NCBI GenBank assembly: GCA_026874595.1
Contig: CM049318.1
Coordinates: 50,622,750 to 50,686,749 of the forward strand
DNA length: 64,000 nucleotides
Reading direction: 5' to 3'
From: Sipunculus nudus
Lineage: Eukaryota > Annelida > Sipuncula > Golfingiida > Sipunculidae
Part shown: piece by piece, positions 1 to 10,377 of the stretch
Layout: each line of letters opens with the position of its first letter
Position numbering within the stretch: position 1 is the stretch's first letter
The notes under the pieces: generated by a model
Told to the model about the DNA's origin: nothing
What the model saw: only the letters and a program-made list of their open reading frames with translations
The model's database searches: none
Translations under genes and position numbers: made by a program

Positions 1-421
1 AGCCAGCCGTGATCAGTCGAGTTTCTGGCCGTGACATCAAACCACCTGAGCGTAAAGAGAATTGATCACTTTATGTGTGAATGTATTTATAGTGAATTAT
101 TTGTGCAAATAGACACATAACATGACAGTGTGTTATGCAAAACATAATGTAGTGTTTATATAAGTTTGTAGTGACTTTAGTGTCATGTGAAATATGTCCA
201 AGTACATGGTTTAATATTTCTAATATCCATACATGTTTGCTGTTCAAATTCATCTGTTTGTATGTGTCTGAGTGTACACACAAGTAGAAATGATAATCTG
301 TGATTTGTTAATGCAAAAGTTAAATGTGCAAATTTTCAAAGTGCTGTAATTAAGCATATAAGTACCAATCGTTAATTTCAGTCAGTTCACAAAGTTTCCA
401 TTTTCTTCATAAAAAGGAGGA
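1..421. other. Non-coding stretch ending in a polypurine tract
   Basis: No credible coding region is visible on either strand. The last ten or so bases (about 412-421, AAAAAGGAGGA) form a purine run directly against the LTR that starts at 422, as a polypurine tract does at the 3' end of an LTR retrotransposon. I infer that this stretch is the 3' untranslated tail of an element whose body lies to the left of the window. Confidence 0.45.
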
Positions 422-588
422 TGTTGTATTTATCTCTGTTATACCAGTCTCTGGTTAGTGTTTTAAAAAGTCACATCAGCTTACTGTCTGGTGCCACCCC
501 CTGGTGACCATACTTGGTACTACACCAATGTACAATGCTTCAATAAACCAGTCATGGACATATCAGCCTTCTGGCTTCATTTACAACA
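422..588 (+). repeat. Short LTR (167 bp), probably a 3' LTR
   Basis: The segment starts TGTTGTA and ends TACAACA, a perfect 7-bp terminal inverted repeat of the TG...CA kind. A polypurine tract lies directly upstream, and an AATAAA signal (in CAATAAACC, about 541-549) sits near the 3' end. No primer-binding site follows it, so it reads as a 3' LTR rather than a 5' one. The size is close to that of the 159-bp LTRs at 43709 and 48349, but the sequence is different. The partner LTR would be outside the window. Confidence 0.6.
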
Positions 589-874
589 ACTTAAGCAAAT
601 AAAACACTAAGCCCAGCTTCAGTTAACAAATAGGTGATGTTAACAGGTACAAGGAATGAGACTTTTGTCGGAATAATCATTTATGGGGATTTGACCACTG
701 CATTGCTTATTGGAAAATTTGCAGTAAGTGTAGTTAGTGTAAAGGTCGAAATCATTTTGCAATTAAGTGCCGGTTCAGCAAGTTGAAGCCCTGGCTGTCC
801 AATGTATAATTTACAAAAGCAAAATGAATCAGACTCATAATCTGAACCTGATCTGAAATGAAATCTAATCTGAA

Positions 875-1057
875 ATGGAGCTTGTCTACAGTGGTAGAAA
901 AGTTAAACTACAGATAGACACTCGAGCCAGTGTAAATGTCTTGCCGCTCGAGTGTAAATGTCTTGCCAAATGCATAAGTGCCAAATATTGCCATAGAACC
1001 AACTACACCCTTCTTAAAACACGGGATGCATCTGGAGTTAAACCAGAAGGGAAATGA
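875..1057 (+). pseudogene. Gypsy aspartic protease fragment
   Basis: The frame encodes a retropepsin-like active-site region in which the usual DTGA reads DTRA (residues 15-18, IDTRASVNVLP). It sits about 100 bases after a gag zinc-knuckle remnant, the position expected for protease in a Ty3/Gypsy polyprotein. The Gly-to-Arg change in the active-site triplet and the stop after 60 residues show that it is dead. An enzyme of this family would cleave the Gag-Pol polyprotein. Confidence 0.5.
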
Positions 1058-2166
1058 TGCCTGATTGTGAGAAATCTGAAAACTACAAAAAAATATGATG
1101 CTGAATTTGTCATTGTTAAGGAAAACTTGTGTACTATATTGAGCAAACAGGCAAGTAAAAAAATGCAACTGCTAATTTTTCAATTTTGAGACCATTCAGT
1201 CAGTGAGCCACAAAACACATGATGTTATGTAAGAATATGAAGATGTATTCGCACAGGAAATTGGCACTATAGCGGGCATAATGTTTGTGTCTGTCACAGC
1301 CTAGGTATCAGATTAGCCGTCCGGTATGTGTGCCACTGGTACATGTATCAGGGCAAGTCAGCTTTGCTGCATAGAAAATCAGTGCAGCACACATGCAGTA
1401 ACAGTGTTATTAGAAGCAGCCAGTGCAAAGACAATCTTATATGGTCGATACCTTGTCGAGAGCCAATGTCGTAAGTTGAATACTTTTCTTTATTTCAAGT
1501 ATGAATTATAGATAACACAATAGATATGTAAATGGAATAATAATTAATATTGTACAATAATAAAATTAAGGGAATCTGTAACAGTGTAAGAGTGAGGGAG
1601 AGTATAAACAAGGGTATTGTTGACATAGGCCTATATATTAGACAAGCTAGTGTGACTCGTGTATAAGGAGGCTGTACGAGGGGGGGGGGGGTACAGATAC
1701 TGAAGTGAAGTTTGAATACATGTATACACATAGATTAGTGAATTTATTATCAGTAAATCAGTTATTATAATTATTGGGTAATTAATCTGATTAAGTTGGT
1801 AAATTGAACAGCAAATTTACACATTTATTTTATTTGTATTTCATTAGTTTATAGTATTAATTATAGTTAAAATAGTAGTTAGCAAGTTAGTTATTTAGTT
1901 TTATTTTGTTTATTTAGATTGAACCGTCCTACGTCCTACGTCATACATCCTGTAGTCTACATCCTATGTCGTCAAGTCAGTCAAGTTTGGCCACTATAAA
2001 GATAGAAGTATACGTCAGCTGGTCAGATCTGTGATCCATGTGTCAACGTCAAATGAAATGGAATAAAGGACGAGTAAAATATATTGGCTTCGTTGTTATC
2101 CGTCACAGGCACCTTGCCAGGATAAGTGCATCTAACAGTTGATTTTGGGAAGCAGACAAGCTGACC

Positions 2167-2760
2167 TTGACAACAAGCTATATGGTCATATCCAAGCTGA
2201 AATCTCATTTTTCCAGGTATGGTATACCTTCAGTATTAATAAGTGATAATGGACCACAATTTATAAGTAATGAATTCTTCATCTTCACAGGATATTGGGA
2301 CATAAAACAAAGGACTAGTAGTCATGGTAGTCTGCAAGGCAATGGGATGGCCAAAGCTGCAGTGAAAATGGCTAAATGCATTATTGGTCGGGCTATTAAA
2401 AGCTGACAAGATCCGTACCTTGCAATCCTGGAAAACAGAAATATTCCTACATAAGATGCAGGCATCAGTCAAGCACAGATAATGTTTGGTTGCATAACAA
2501 GAACACTCGTACCAGTGAAGACAGTTCTACTTAAAGCACATTAGAGCAGTGTTGTGCAGAAAAACCTGCAACTTCATAATCTGAGAAAGGAATGATATTA
2601 CAACCAAAGAGTAAAGGACCTTGACCCCCTCAGTGAAGGTCAGACAATGCATATGAGACCAATGACCCTGGGTAATGACATATTGAGAAAAGCTGTGGTT
2701 ACAAAACGATAGGATGAGAGGTCATATGAAGTTCAGTGCAATGGAACAACAACACAGACG
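2167..2760 (+). pseudogene. Gypsy integrase core and C-terminal fragment
   Basis: Residues 18-36 of the frame at 2167 carry the second catalytic block of a retroviral-type integrase (RYGIPSVLISDNGPQF). A block like the third-catalytic-residue region follows (GNGMAKAAVKMAK), in which the expected Glu is missing. After a stop at about 2404, a separate piece near 2590-2740 resembles the C-terminal tail of the same proteins (YYNQRVKDL, VTKR-DERSYEV). The similarity to the integrase at about 47281-47460 is clear by eye. Frame breaks make it non-functional. Confidence 0.6.
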
Positions 2761-2787
2761 AAACAGTCAAGATTGTGTAGCACACAG

Positions 2788-3233
2788 ATTGTTATTCCGT
2801 CATTATTACAGCAGCGTGTCATTGAGCTTGCTCACAAGGGCATCAGGGGATTGGTAAAACTAAGGCCCTTATTCGCAGCAAGGTGTGGTTTCCGGGAATT
2901 GATTCCCCTATCGAGCAAGCAGTTTACAGGTGCACACCTTGCCAGGCAAACACAAACAGATCTAGATCTGAACCTTTACTTATGTCTGATCTACCGCATG
3001 GCCCTTGGCATAAGTTGAGCATGGACTTTTGTGGGCCAGTCCCCATGGGTGAGTACCTCCTAGTATTGATTGACAAATACTCCAGGTACCAGATTGTAGA
3101 AGTTGTCAGTTCAACAAGTGCTGAAAGCATTATACCTGTCCTAAACAAGGTTTTCACGATGTTTGGCTATCCTGAAGTTATCAAAACTGAAAATAGTCCG
3201 TCTTTTCAAAGTTACCCTTTGAATAATACATAA
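2788..3233 (+). pseudogene. Second, different Gypsy integrase fragment (fragment B)
   Basis: A frame change near 2880 links two integrase pieces. The first has the N-terminal zinc-binding (HHCC) start, QQRVIELAHKG. The second has the CTPCQ part and then a DDE-type core with the first catalytic Asp (WHKLSMDFCGP) and the Y-S-R-Y stretch. The second catalytic Asp, normally in a SDNGP motif, reads TENSP, so the active site is broken. The sequence type differs from fragment A just upstream, so this is a separate insertion, truncated at both ends. Confidence 0.65.
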
Positions 3234-5464
3234 GGGAGAGTGGAGTGAAACACAGGGAAAATTACACCTGTAGACTGACAAATCTGGTTCTATTGTAACA
3301 GCAACAGATGTTTTGACAGATGTCACCAGTAACACTAGTTCCAGATTCATGATATATCTTACAGCGAGATTCCAACAGGTGAAGGCACATACAGTACGTG
3401 AGCCATCTCTCAATCTAACAGAGAACACGCTCCAATCTCAGTCACTGTGTGAAAGATCAAGATGTGTAAAAGAAACCTTACAGATTAATCAAATAAATTA
3501 CATTCATTCCTGATTAAGGACACCAATTACAGCATGAATGTGATTTTATGCAGATACCATGACAGCAAATCTGATTAAGTAAGTCATTAACTATAGTGGA
3601 CTTTGTTAAGTTCTATATAAGAAATAATACATTTAATTCTTTCAGACTCTGTAACATGACATTTTATTTGGTAATTTCTTAATGCTTGAATGATTGGTGT
3701 ACTTTAAGCTGAAAGTAATTGTGTATTTAATTTTACTGTCTCTCATCCCAGTTGGGAGGGATGCAGAATCCTGTAGTATGGAAACTTAATTTAAGGACTG
3801 CTCCCTGACTGCATTTTATTTGGGGTATGCTCCCCAGATGTAAGAAGTAGTTTATATGACAGTCCTCTGAGTTGTGTCTACATTAAAGTCAGTACATGTT
3901 TAAAAGCATAATTTCCCGTGAGACATGTTTCAAGGGAAGCAACATGTCTTGAAAATTGGGACAAATGATGGTTCAGTTGATATTTTATCAGTGTAATGTT
4001 TCAAGAGGAAACTTTAAGTTTTATGGCCCCATTCATCAACAGCACTTAAAGCCATACACTGCTGGAGTCCATTAGTTTCACTGTGCAACTGCAACCATTA
4101 ACAGTACTTCATCAGATTTGTTAGATATAGAAAGCTATATTGGTACTCCCCCAGTTCACCAGAAAGGCTGGTAGAAAGGCAGCTGCATTTGAGCATTGCA
4201 GAGGTACTCCTCTGATTCAGAAAGATAAGGGCATGTGTACTTTGCAAGCTCACCTCATTTGGAAAGACTACCCTGGTATCCCTTGGGAGTCGAACATTTA
4301 CAGGACAGTTACAACTTCCTCAGCATCAACAGTGGAAACTGATTCAGTGCCTGAATTCTAGATAGTTGTTGATGCATCAAATAGGAGTGGCAATTATCTT
4401 GTGGAAGGGAAAAGTCATACTTTTGTCAAAGATGGCTAAATAATGGGAAAATTTGTTGCAAAGTTGGCATTTTAGCTTGACTACAAAAACATTTGTTGTA
4501 CTGCTTCTGTTATCCAAAATGGAGAAGATTTTAGGAGAATACCAAAGCTCAACAAATGCTCCGTGAAAGACTGTGCATACGTCATTTCAAAGTGAAGGCC
4601 CAGCTGCGTGAAGAGGTAGAAAAAATGTCCATCTGCTTCAGGTTCAAAGTATGTGAAGGATGTCCTACACATCCATTTACTTGAGAAAGCACCAGCATCA
4701 TCACTACCATCCATGGATGCTTTTATGAGGGCAGCAAAGAGAAAGCGCCAAAAGAAACGACCTAAACAGTATTTTGGACTTCTAATGGGTGGACAAAGCA
4801 TTGGACTTCCTTTAGGGTGACTTATGAGATGCAAGGCATATTTTGTTGTTCACAATATACATGTTCACACATTTGATGCATAACCTCTTATGTAGGCGCA
4901 ACATTCAATTAAGGCTGTTCAAAGACTACAGAAAAAAGCAGTTATGGAAAATTCACTCATTCATAAACAGGGTGAGTACACAAAACAAGTTCCACTCTTT
5001 TTTGTCTCTCAAAACCCTGGAGCTCCTGACGAAGCTACCAGACTGAGTATGTCTCACAGAAGTGGTCAAGGATTTTGAAGTGGGTAAGCAAGGTGCATTT
5101 AGGAGAGTATAATCCCAGAGATAACTGGTGCTCTGCCGGGCTGTATTTGCCACTGTTGATAGACTGCTAAGAAGAAGATTATAGAACTAGAACTGTACAT
5201 TTAGACAGAAGAGAAGCACCAGGTTTTATGCTTCCTGCCAAAGTAACAGATAGAAACAATATTTAAAAGAGATTTCCGGGACCTCTTCTCACCAAATCAT
5301 CCCGAAGCATCACATCAATAGCTGCAGTATATCGGTGAACTATGGCCATTTGTAAGAAATTCACCTTTACATGCATTCTGGTAATCGGAGCCTCTGAGGT
5401 TTGCAACCTCAGCCTGAGTATGTACAATAGTGAGGGTCTTCAAACTTTAATTTCCCCTCAGATG
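3234..5464. other. Long stretch without a recognisable gene
   Basis: I see no supported gene here. A 73-codon frame at 4140-4361 and a patchy coding-like stretch at about 4540-4800 (lysine/arginine-rich) do not match a family I know. Near 3920-3960, GACATGTTTCAAG and its near inverted copy could form a hairpin. The stretch is probably old repeat sequence next to YR copy A. Confidence 0.4.
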
Positions 5465-5745
5465 ATTGTTCTGTCTTTTTTATGGGCAGAGGTGGCCACA
5501 CTGTCACCAGCTTGGGTAGTGACTTGACTCCTTTTGCAAATACTGAACCTGAGATCATTATCCTGTATGTGGGGGGAAATGACTTATCATGTTTAGACAT
5601 TAACGACATCCGAGGTAGTAGGCGATAAAATAAGTCAATTGTGCCAGTATCTCCATATGTCCCTACATGGTCACGAAGACTGTTGTTGTTGAACTGAACC
5701 AACGCTATTACCCTTTTTGTGCTTGTCCTTGCACTCCCTACTATA
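5465..5745 (+). pseudogene. SGNH/GDSL hydrolase-like domain, N-terminal part (YR copy A)
   Basis: The + strand frame that ends VVELNQRYYPFC...PYY at 5745 contains the SGNH-family block III G-x-N-D motif (YVGGNDLS, about 5565-5588) after a GGHTVTSL stretch that would be block II. Stops and frame changes occur at about 5629 onwards. The frame is interrupted exactly at 5745 by a TIR transposon and resumes at 7841. Together the two halves align in length with the hydrolase frames at 25171-25521 and 50810-52518. SGNH hydrolases are esterase/lipase-like enzymes; such domains are known from some Ngaro-type YR retrotransposons and some LINEs. The role here is unknown. Confidence 0.6.
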
Positions 5746-7840
5746 GGGGACTCTTAAATTCTATGCATGCCACACATACCAGAGGCCAAAGCGAGGCCAG
5801 TGGGGAATAACAAAGACACACCTGCTCACTTGTCACAGCAGTAACACATGTGCTGATACAGTTTAGCTCAGCATGGAAGGTTGTGTCACAGCCTTTTCTG
5901 TTCCAAATGCCTCTCATTTACTAATTGGACATCAGATTTGTTTTTTCATTAGGTTTCATAAGTGATCCAGGTAGAAAGAAACAGTGGAAATTACTAATTA
6001 TGTCATACTTCTGGACGAGGGACTCATAGTGATTGTGTGTTCATATGTTCCTGTTTGGTCTGCTGTTTGTTATATTTGTTCATAGAAATAAGTAAATAAA
6101 CAACCATTTTAGAACAATGATTTTTAATGATCTGTATCAATTTATAAAGGCACATATTAAAATATCATTTTTACATAGTCCATGCCCTCATTTGGTTTTG
6201 CCTTACCTTTATTATGTACATGTCAAGATATTTTAAAATACTGTGCTGTTTCACAAAATCTGTGTCCATACACATGCAATAAATTGTACTTTATTAAAAT
6301 AAATAAATAACATAAATAAATAATGACAGAAGACTACCAACATATTTAACTTGATGGTGACATTTAGCAAAGATGTGCATATAGTTTTTACCAGCCAAGC
6401 ATTTTTCCCCTTACTGGTTTATAGATAATAGATACATTGGTATGTCTCAATTGGTTGAAGGGGCTTACATTTTATAATACCAAAACTTAATGTCATCATT
6501 TTATCTCATTGTTACTTGAGGCCCTCTAAGATGGCATCTGTGGATAGCTTCAAGGCCCTTAAATTACATGATTGCGAAACAATTATAGATATATCCCCAC
6601 TTGACCAGCCTAGACCCACTGCAATTTAAAGAATATTTAACTCGTGCAATTCTTGTGTCACCCTTTACTTTGCTTGTCAATGCAGTTTATGTCACACAGC
6701 TGTAGGACATGCTGTCAGTATATTTTAACTCTTTATTCACAACATATATGAAGTTTAAGTATATGACACATTACTTTTTATATTCAATTTAGAAAAAATT
6801 TTTGAAGGAACTAACCTGAGTTAAAAGGTGTGGAGCTGGTGAAGTGTTGAGCATTAATTAAAATGAATATATTATTCCATAATTCATACCTTACATATTT
6901 TTATATTTTTTCTCAAATTATGTGAAGTCTTGCGGGAAAAAGGTGTCATTTATAAAATTCTGTTTCTGCCCAAGCACTAATATAATCCTTGCCATGCCCA
7001 GGAACTCACCATATCACTATCTAATGAGGAGCGATATATTTTTTAAAATGACCTGTGACATGGTGTTTCACTTGACAGCTATGTGTTGGTTATGCCACTA
7101 AAAATACAGTGTATTTTCTATTGGTAGCCAGATACAGCATACCTACATCTATATTTTTAAAAGGCTTGTGAATAGAAAACATTTCATAATTTCATTTCAG
7201 AACACTTTTAACCATCACAGAAGCAGACATGTTTCATTTTAGCTTTATTAGTCTTTATTAAGTTAATGACTTCATAATGGCAGTATAAGCAGCGTACTGC
7301 CAAAAGTGTTTTGGTGTGTGTGTCACTCTGTGCCTACTGTACATGAAACAAGAAACTTAGTATTAATGTACACAATCAGAGGAACCATGCACAGACCACC
7401 TCATTCTGTGCCGTCTGGAATGTGTATCAGTCAGTTCCTGTGCCCGACACTTGTATATCTTGATATTTTAATTGACCTCGGGCAATTAATGGCATCCTGT
7501 GGTTTGATTCATTGCTATCATAGACCTAGAGCCAAGTAGATGTGAGCCCAAGGGCCTTTAACTTTATAATGTTAAGAGTCACTGTAAAGTACCTTCCTTA
7601 CAAGTCGGGTTCACATTGTGCTCATAGCAGCAGATTCCTTTGGATTTATACTTCTTTCCAGATGCTTTTAACAAAATTTGTTTGTAAGCATCCACAAATT
7701 TGAAGTGGATAAATGGTACAACTGACAGGTCTGTGTTGCTATACATAGCCATGGTGAGTGAGCACGTGCTCCCTGTTGTTCCCAACTAGCCTCGCTTTCG
7801 CTAGCTGATTAATTATTCATGAGGAATATTAAGAATCCCC
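5746..7840. mobile_element. 2.1-kb non-autonomous TIR DNA transposon, inserted in the SGNH frame
   Basis: The ends are inverted repeats: GGGGACTCTTAA at 5746 and, read inverted, GGGGATTCTTAA at 7840. A second shared subterminal block (AAAGCGAGGC-AGT-GGGAA-AACA) lies about 45 bases in from each end, so the TIRs extend to roughly 100 bp. The target duplication is TATA (5742-5745 and 7841-7844); a 3-bp TAT or ATA duplication fits equally well. Removing the element and one copy of the duplication restores the length of the hydrolase frame. The interior is AT-rich with no transposase recognised, so it probably depends on another element. The superfamily is unassigned. Confidence 0.75.
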
Positions 7841-8034
7841 TATAATGAACAAGTTCCCAGCTGCACCCAATACCTTGATGTTGTCCTTGGTGACACAAAT
7901 TGTGACTCTCTTTGGCATCACAGCAAGTTTACTTGGGGGCCTAACTTGTTTTGTAATGATGGTGTACATTTTAACAACATAGGTACCAAACACTGGTATG
8001 AGAGCATCAGGGGTGCTCTGATCACTGCTTTAAG
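7841..8034 (+). pseudogene. SGNH hydrolase-like domain, C-terminal part (YR copy A)
   Basis: The frame resumes after the TIR transposon and reads through block V of the SGNH family, D-x-x-H (DGVHFNNIG, about 7958-7984). It then reaches the KHWYESIRGAL tail, which matches DGIYFSDVGAKLWYASLRG at about 25439-25495. Here both the catalytic Asp and His of block V are kept, unlike in copy B. The RT frame starts only about 120 bases further on, so the gag segment found between these modules in copies B and C has been lost. Confidence 0.6.
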
Positions 8035-8149
8035 TGGTCGTTTTGTAATACTGAATTGGGTTTCTGTTGCATGTATGATTTTATTGGGGGTCGGCAGTAG
8101 GCCTGTTCTTACTTGCCTTGGGTTATAAAGGATAAGGGGGGCCTTTGGT

Positions 8150-9227
8150 TTGTCTGGCTATCGGCTGACCAGGGGGTTTTCTGAATGTTTTTTCATTTCT
8201 TTAATTTTCCCTGTATCTCTTTCAAATTATTCCCTACTTGGATTCATGTGGAATGGTTCATACTACTGCGACAAATGCTTGCCCATGGGATGTTCCTCAT
8301 TATGTCAGTTGTCTGAATCATTCAGCTCTGTAGTGGAGTTTTTGCAATTAGAATCAGTTAAAGCTGGACATGTCATTCACATTCTTGATGACTTCCTATT
8401 CATTGGGAATTCATACAGTCAGTGTAGAAATATGCTCCAATCTTTCACACAACTATGAGATAATTTAGGCATACCTCTTGCTGAGGATAAAACTGAAGGC
8501 CCACAGCAGTGCATTACTTTCCTAAGCACTGAAATTGACATACTGTCCAGAACTGCCAGATTACCTGATGATAAGCTTTGTAAAGCATCAAAGCTCTTAC
8601 AGGCATTTTTACTGAAGGATAAAGTTACACTTGTAGAACTTCAGTCCCTGTTAGGATTTTTAAATTTCACTTGCACAGTGGTCCAACCGGGACGGGCTTT
8701 CCTTACACGGCTTGTGGATAGAACTCAGGGTCTAAAGCATCCATACCAGACTTATCCGTGTGGCGATGAAAGATATTGAGCTTTGGTTATCCTTCCTCAA
8801 ATATTTTAATGGCAAAGCTTTTTGCTATATGACTACTGGTCTTTAACCAGATCCATCCGATTTTTCATAGATGCATCCAAAGGGTTTGGCTTTGGATTAC
8901 AAATGGTTTTACGGCCAGTGGCCCAAGCTTTGGAATAATTATAACATGGTCATGCTAGAGCTCCTCCCCTTTGTACTTGCTTTAGAAACATAGGGTCCCC
9001 TGCTAGCTAACAACAAATTAGTTCTGATGTCAGATAACCAAGCTTTAGTTTTCATCCTGAATAAACAATCAACTTCAGAGCCCCAAACTATGGCTCTCGT
9101 AAGAAGGTCTGTCCTTGCAGCAATCAAATTCAATATAATTTGTAGGGCAGAACATACCCAAGGTAACTTTAACAGAGCAGCCTTTGAAGGTCAACAGGTT
9201 TCACATTCTCCACTTGGAAGCAAATGA
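8150..9227 (+). pseudogene. Reverse transcriptase and RNase H of YR retrotransposon copy A
   Basis: The region encodes the 3' half of a DIRS/Ngaro-type reverse transcriptase. The palm motif reads ILDDFLFIG (about 8375-8401) and is preceded by CLPMGCSSLCQL, typical of this group. One TGA (8456-8458) interrupts the first frame, and the RT thumb and connection then follow in the same frame to about 8730. After frameshifts, RNase H is seen with its Asp (FIDASKGFGFG, about 8863), Glu (LELLPFVLALE) and Asp (LMSDNQALVF, about 9023). These enzymes copy the element RNA and remove the RNA strand. The N-terminal half of RT is missing. Confidence 0.75.
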
Positions 9228-9429
9228 TCAAACCACCAAAATCCTAGTGCTACCAAAAACTCTGAGCTGATTCAGGTAGGACAGAATGTAATCACCAACA
9301 ACCTATCTGCTAACTCCACCAGGGCATATTAGAGGGCATGTACTCAGCTCCCTGAGTTTTGTACACACCAGGGCCACCCAGAATGGGCAGACATTCCTGT
9401 GTCCACCTTCACTGTATTTCTCTTTCTAC
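9228..9429 (+). pseudogene. Tyrosine recombinase, N-terminal part (YR copy A)
   Basis: The frame shows a SAM-like core-binding domain of a phage-integrase-type recombinase (NNLSANSTRAY, then LPEFCTHQGHPEWADIPV, FTVFLFL), with one TAG after TRAY. It stops at 9429 where the Gypsy LTR begins. The next codons of the same domain are found at 21735, after the Gypsy element. In DIRS/Ngaro elements this enzyme replaces an integrase and inserts a circular DNA form. Confidence 0.65.
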
Positions 9430-10158
9430 TGTAGTGAATGCCCATCAGTAAGCGAGAGCTGCCAGCGCTCAGTGTCTTGCAGGTGCGCGACGCTGGGATA
9501 CGCTGCAAGATGCCGTTACATAACCACTGGGAGCAAGCACTAGCTCGGTCCGTCTGACCGGCCAGTTTCCGCGGTGCGGAACTCGGCCTGTGCGAGTTTC
9601 GCAGGGCTGAGGGGCACACAGGGGTCACGTGTCCGGTAGGGTATATAAGGGGGCCGCTCTCAAGCATCGGGAGTTCGCTCGCATTTTACTCTCTGGCTAC
9701 ATCAGATTTTGGTCGCTTCATCACTAGACTACAGTTCGTGCGGCTCAGTTCTTGGAATTATTTTGTTAGATAGGATACTCGGATTATTCACTGATAATTG
9801 GAGTACGATTAGAGGATTTCTGTTCACTGGGTTGTTAGCTTTGGGGAAGCGGAGTTACCACATCAGCACCTCAGCCTCGCCTGATTTGTCACGGACGACG
9901 CCAGCATTGCTCAATGCCTGCACGATTGTTATTCACTGTAAGTGTATTCTGGTACTTGTTTATTTTGTAATAAATTATTATCTTATACTGCTGCCTTTTA
10001 TTTTACTGTATGGATGTGAAGCGGCATGCGACTTAGAGTGTCAACTGCCAGTAACTAATAGCCCGGGCCGCATTATTAACTCGAACACACTTAGATATCC
10101 CCTCCCCTCCTAACTGTTACAGATATTGGCGCTCCATTGTGGGGCCCCTACTGTTACA
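9430..10158 (+). repeat. 5' LTR of the 9430 Gypsy element
   Basis: It begins TGTAGTGAATG and ends CTGTTACA. A TATA box (TATATAA, about 9642-9648) follows a GC-rich segment with CACGTG (E-box, about 9627), and an AATAAA signal lies at 9969-9974, so promoter and poly(A) functions are both visible. The last 35 bases before TACTGTTACA carry a degenerate copy of the primer-binding site (10114-10148). Confidence 0.9.
9642..9648 (+). promoter_or_regulatory. TATA box of the 5' LTR
   Basis: GGGTATATAAGGGGG sits about 210 bases into the LTR and is kept unchanged in the 3' LTR (21216-21222). It is the likely core promoter for the element's genomic RNA. Confidence 0.7.
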
Positions 10159-10164
10159 GATTTT

Positions 10165-10182
10165 TGGCGCCCAACGTGGGGC
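10165..10182 (+). other. Primer-binding site, lysine-tRNA type
   Basis: TGGCGCCCAACGTGGGGC lies 6 bases after the 5' LTR. It is the same as the well-known retroviral PBS complementary to the 3' end of tRNA-Lys1,2, so minus-strand DNA synthesis is expected to start from a tRNA-Lys. Confidence 0.85.
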
Positions 10183-10377
10183 CCGGGTATATTTAGTTCT
10201 TTATTCCAAATTTATTTAGTAATTACACAGGCAGCAGTATTTTTTTTCACTTAAAAAAAAAAAAAAAAATTGATGTTTTGAGAATAAGCTATACCGTTAT
10301 ATAATTAAATTCTGGCGTAAATAGTTAGTTATACTTAGATATATCTTAGTACCCCATGTCGCTAGCTATATAAATAC
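10183..10377. other. Short leader before gag
   Basis: An AT-rich untranslated leader with an A-rich run (about 10253-10269) follows the PBS. Nothing else is recognised. The ATG at 10378 is followed directly by a second in-frame ATG. Confidence 0.5.

Larger units (their letters stand above)
700..2787 (+). mobile_element. Eroded Ty3/Gypsy element (Mag-like), fragment A
   Basis: Pieces of a Gypsy gag-pol appear in the correct order on the + strand. They are a CCHC zinc-knuckle remnant at about 720-776 (with an in-frame TAG at 735-737), an aspartic protease piece at 875-1057, a short stretch like the segment before RT at about 1231-1290, and integrase pieces at 2167-2406 and about 2575-2760. Most of RT and RNase H is missing or unreadable, and stops and frameshifts are frequent. 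A G11 tract at about 1681-1691 lies in the unreadable part. No flanking LTR pair could be assigned. The integrase part resembles the Mag-like element at 43709-48507. Confidence 0.6.

Noticed and set aside
2773-3233. Joining the two integrase fragments at 2167 and 2883 as one gene
   Set aside because: The first has its own C-terminal tail at about 2590-2740, and the second starts again from the N-terminal zinc domain, so they are two different elements.
4140-4361. 73-codon ORF
   Set aside because: No recognisable motif or context; it may be chance or a very old fragment.
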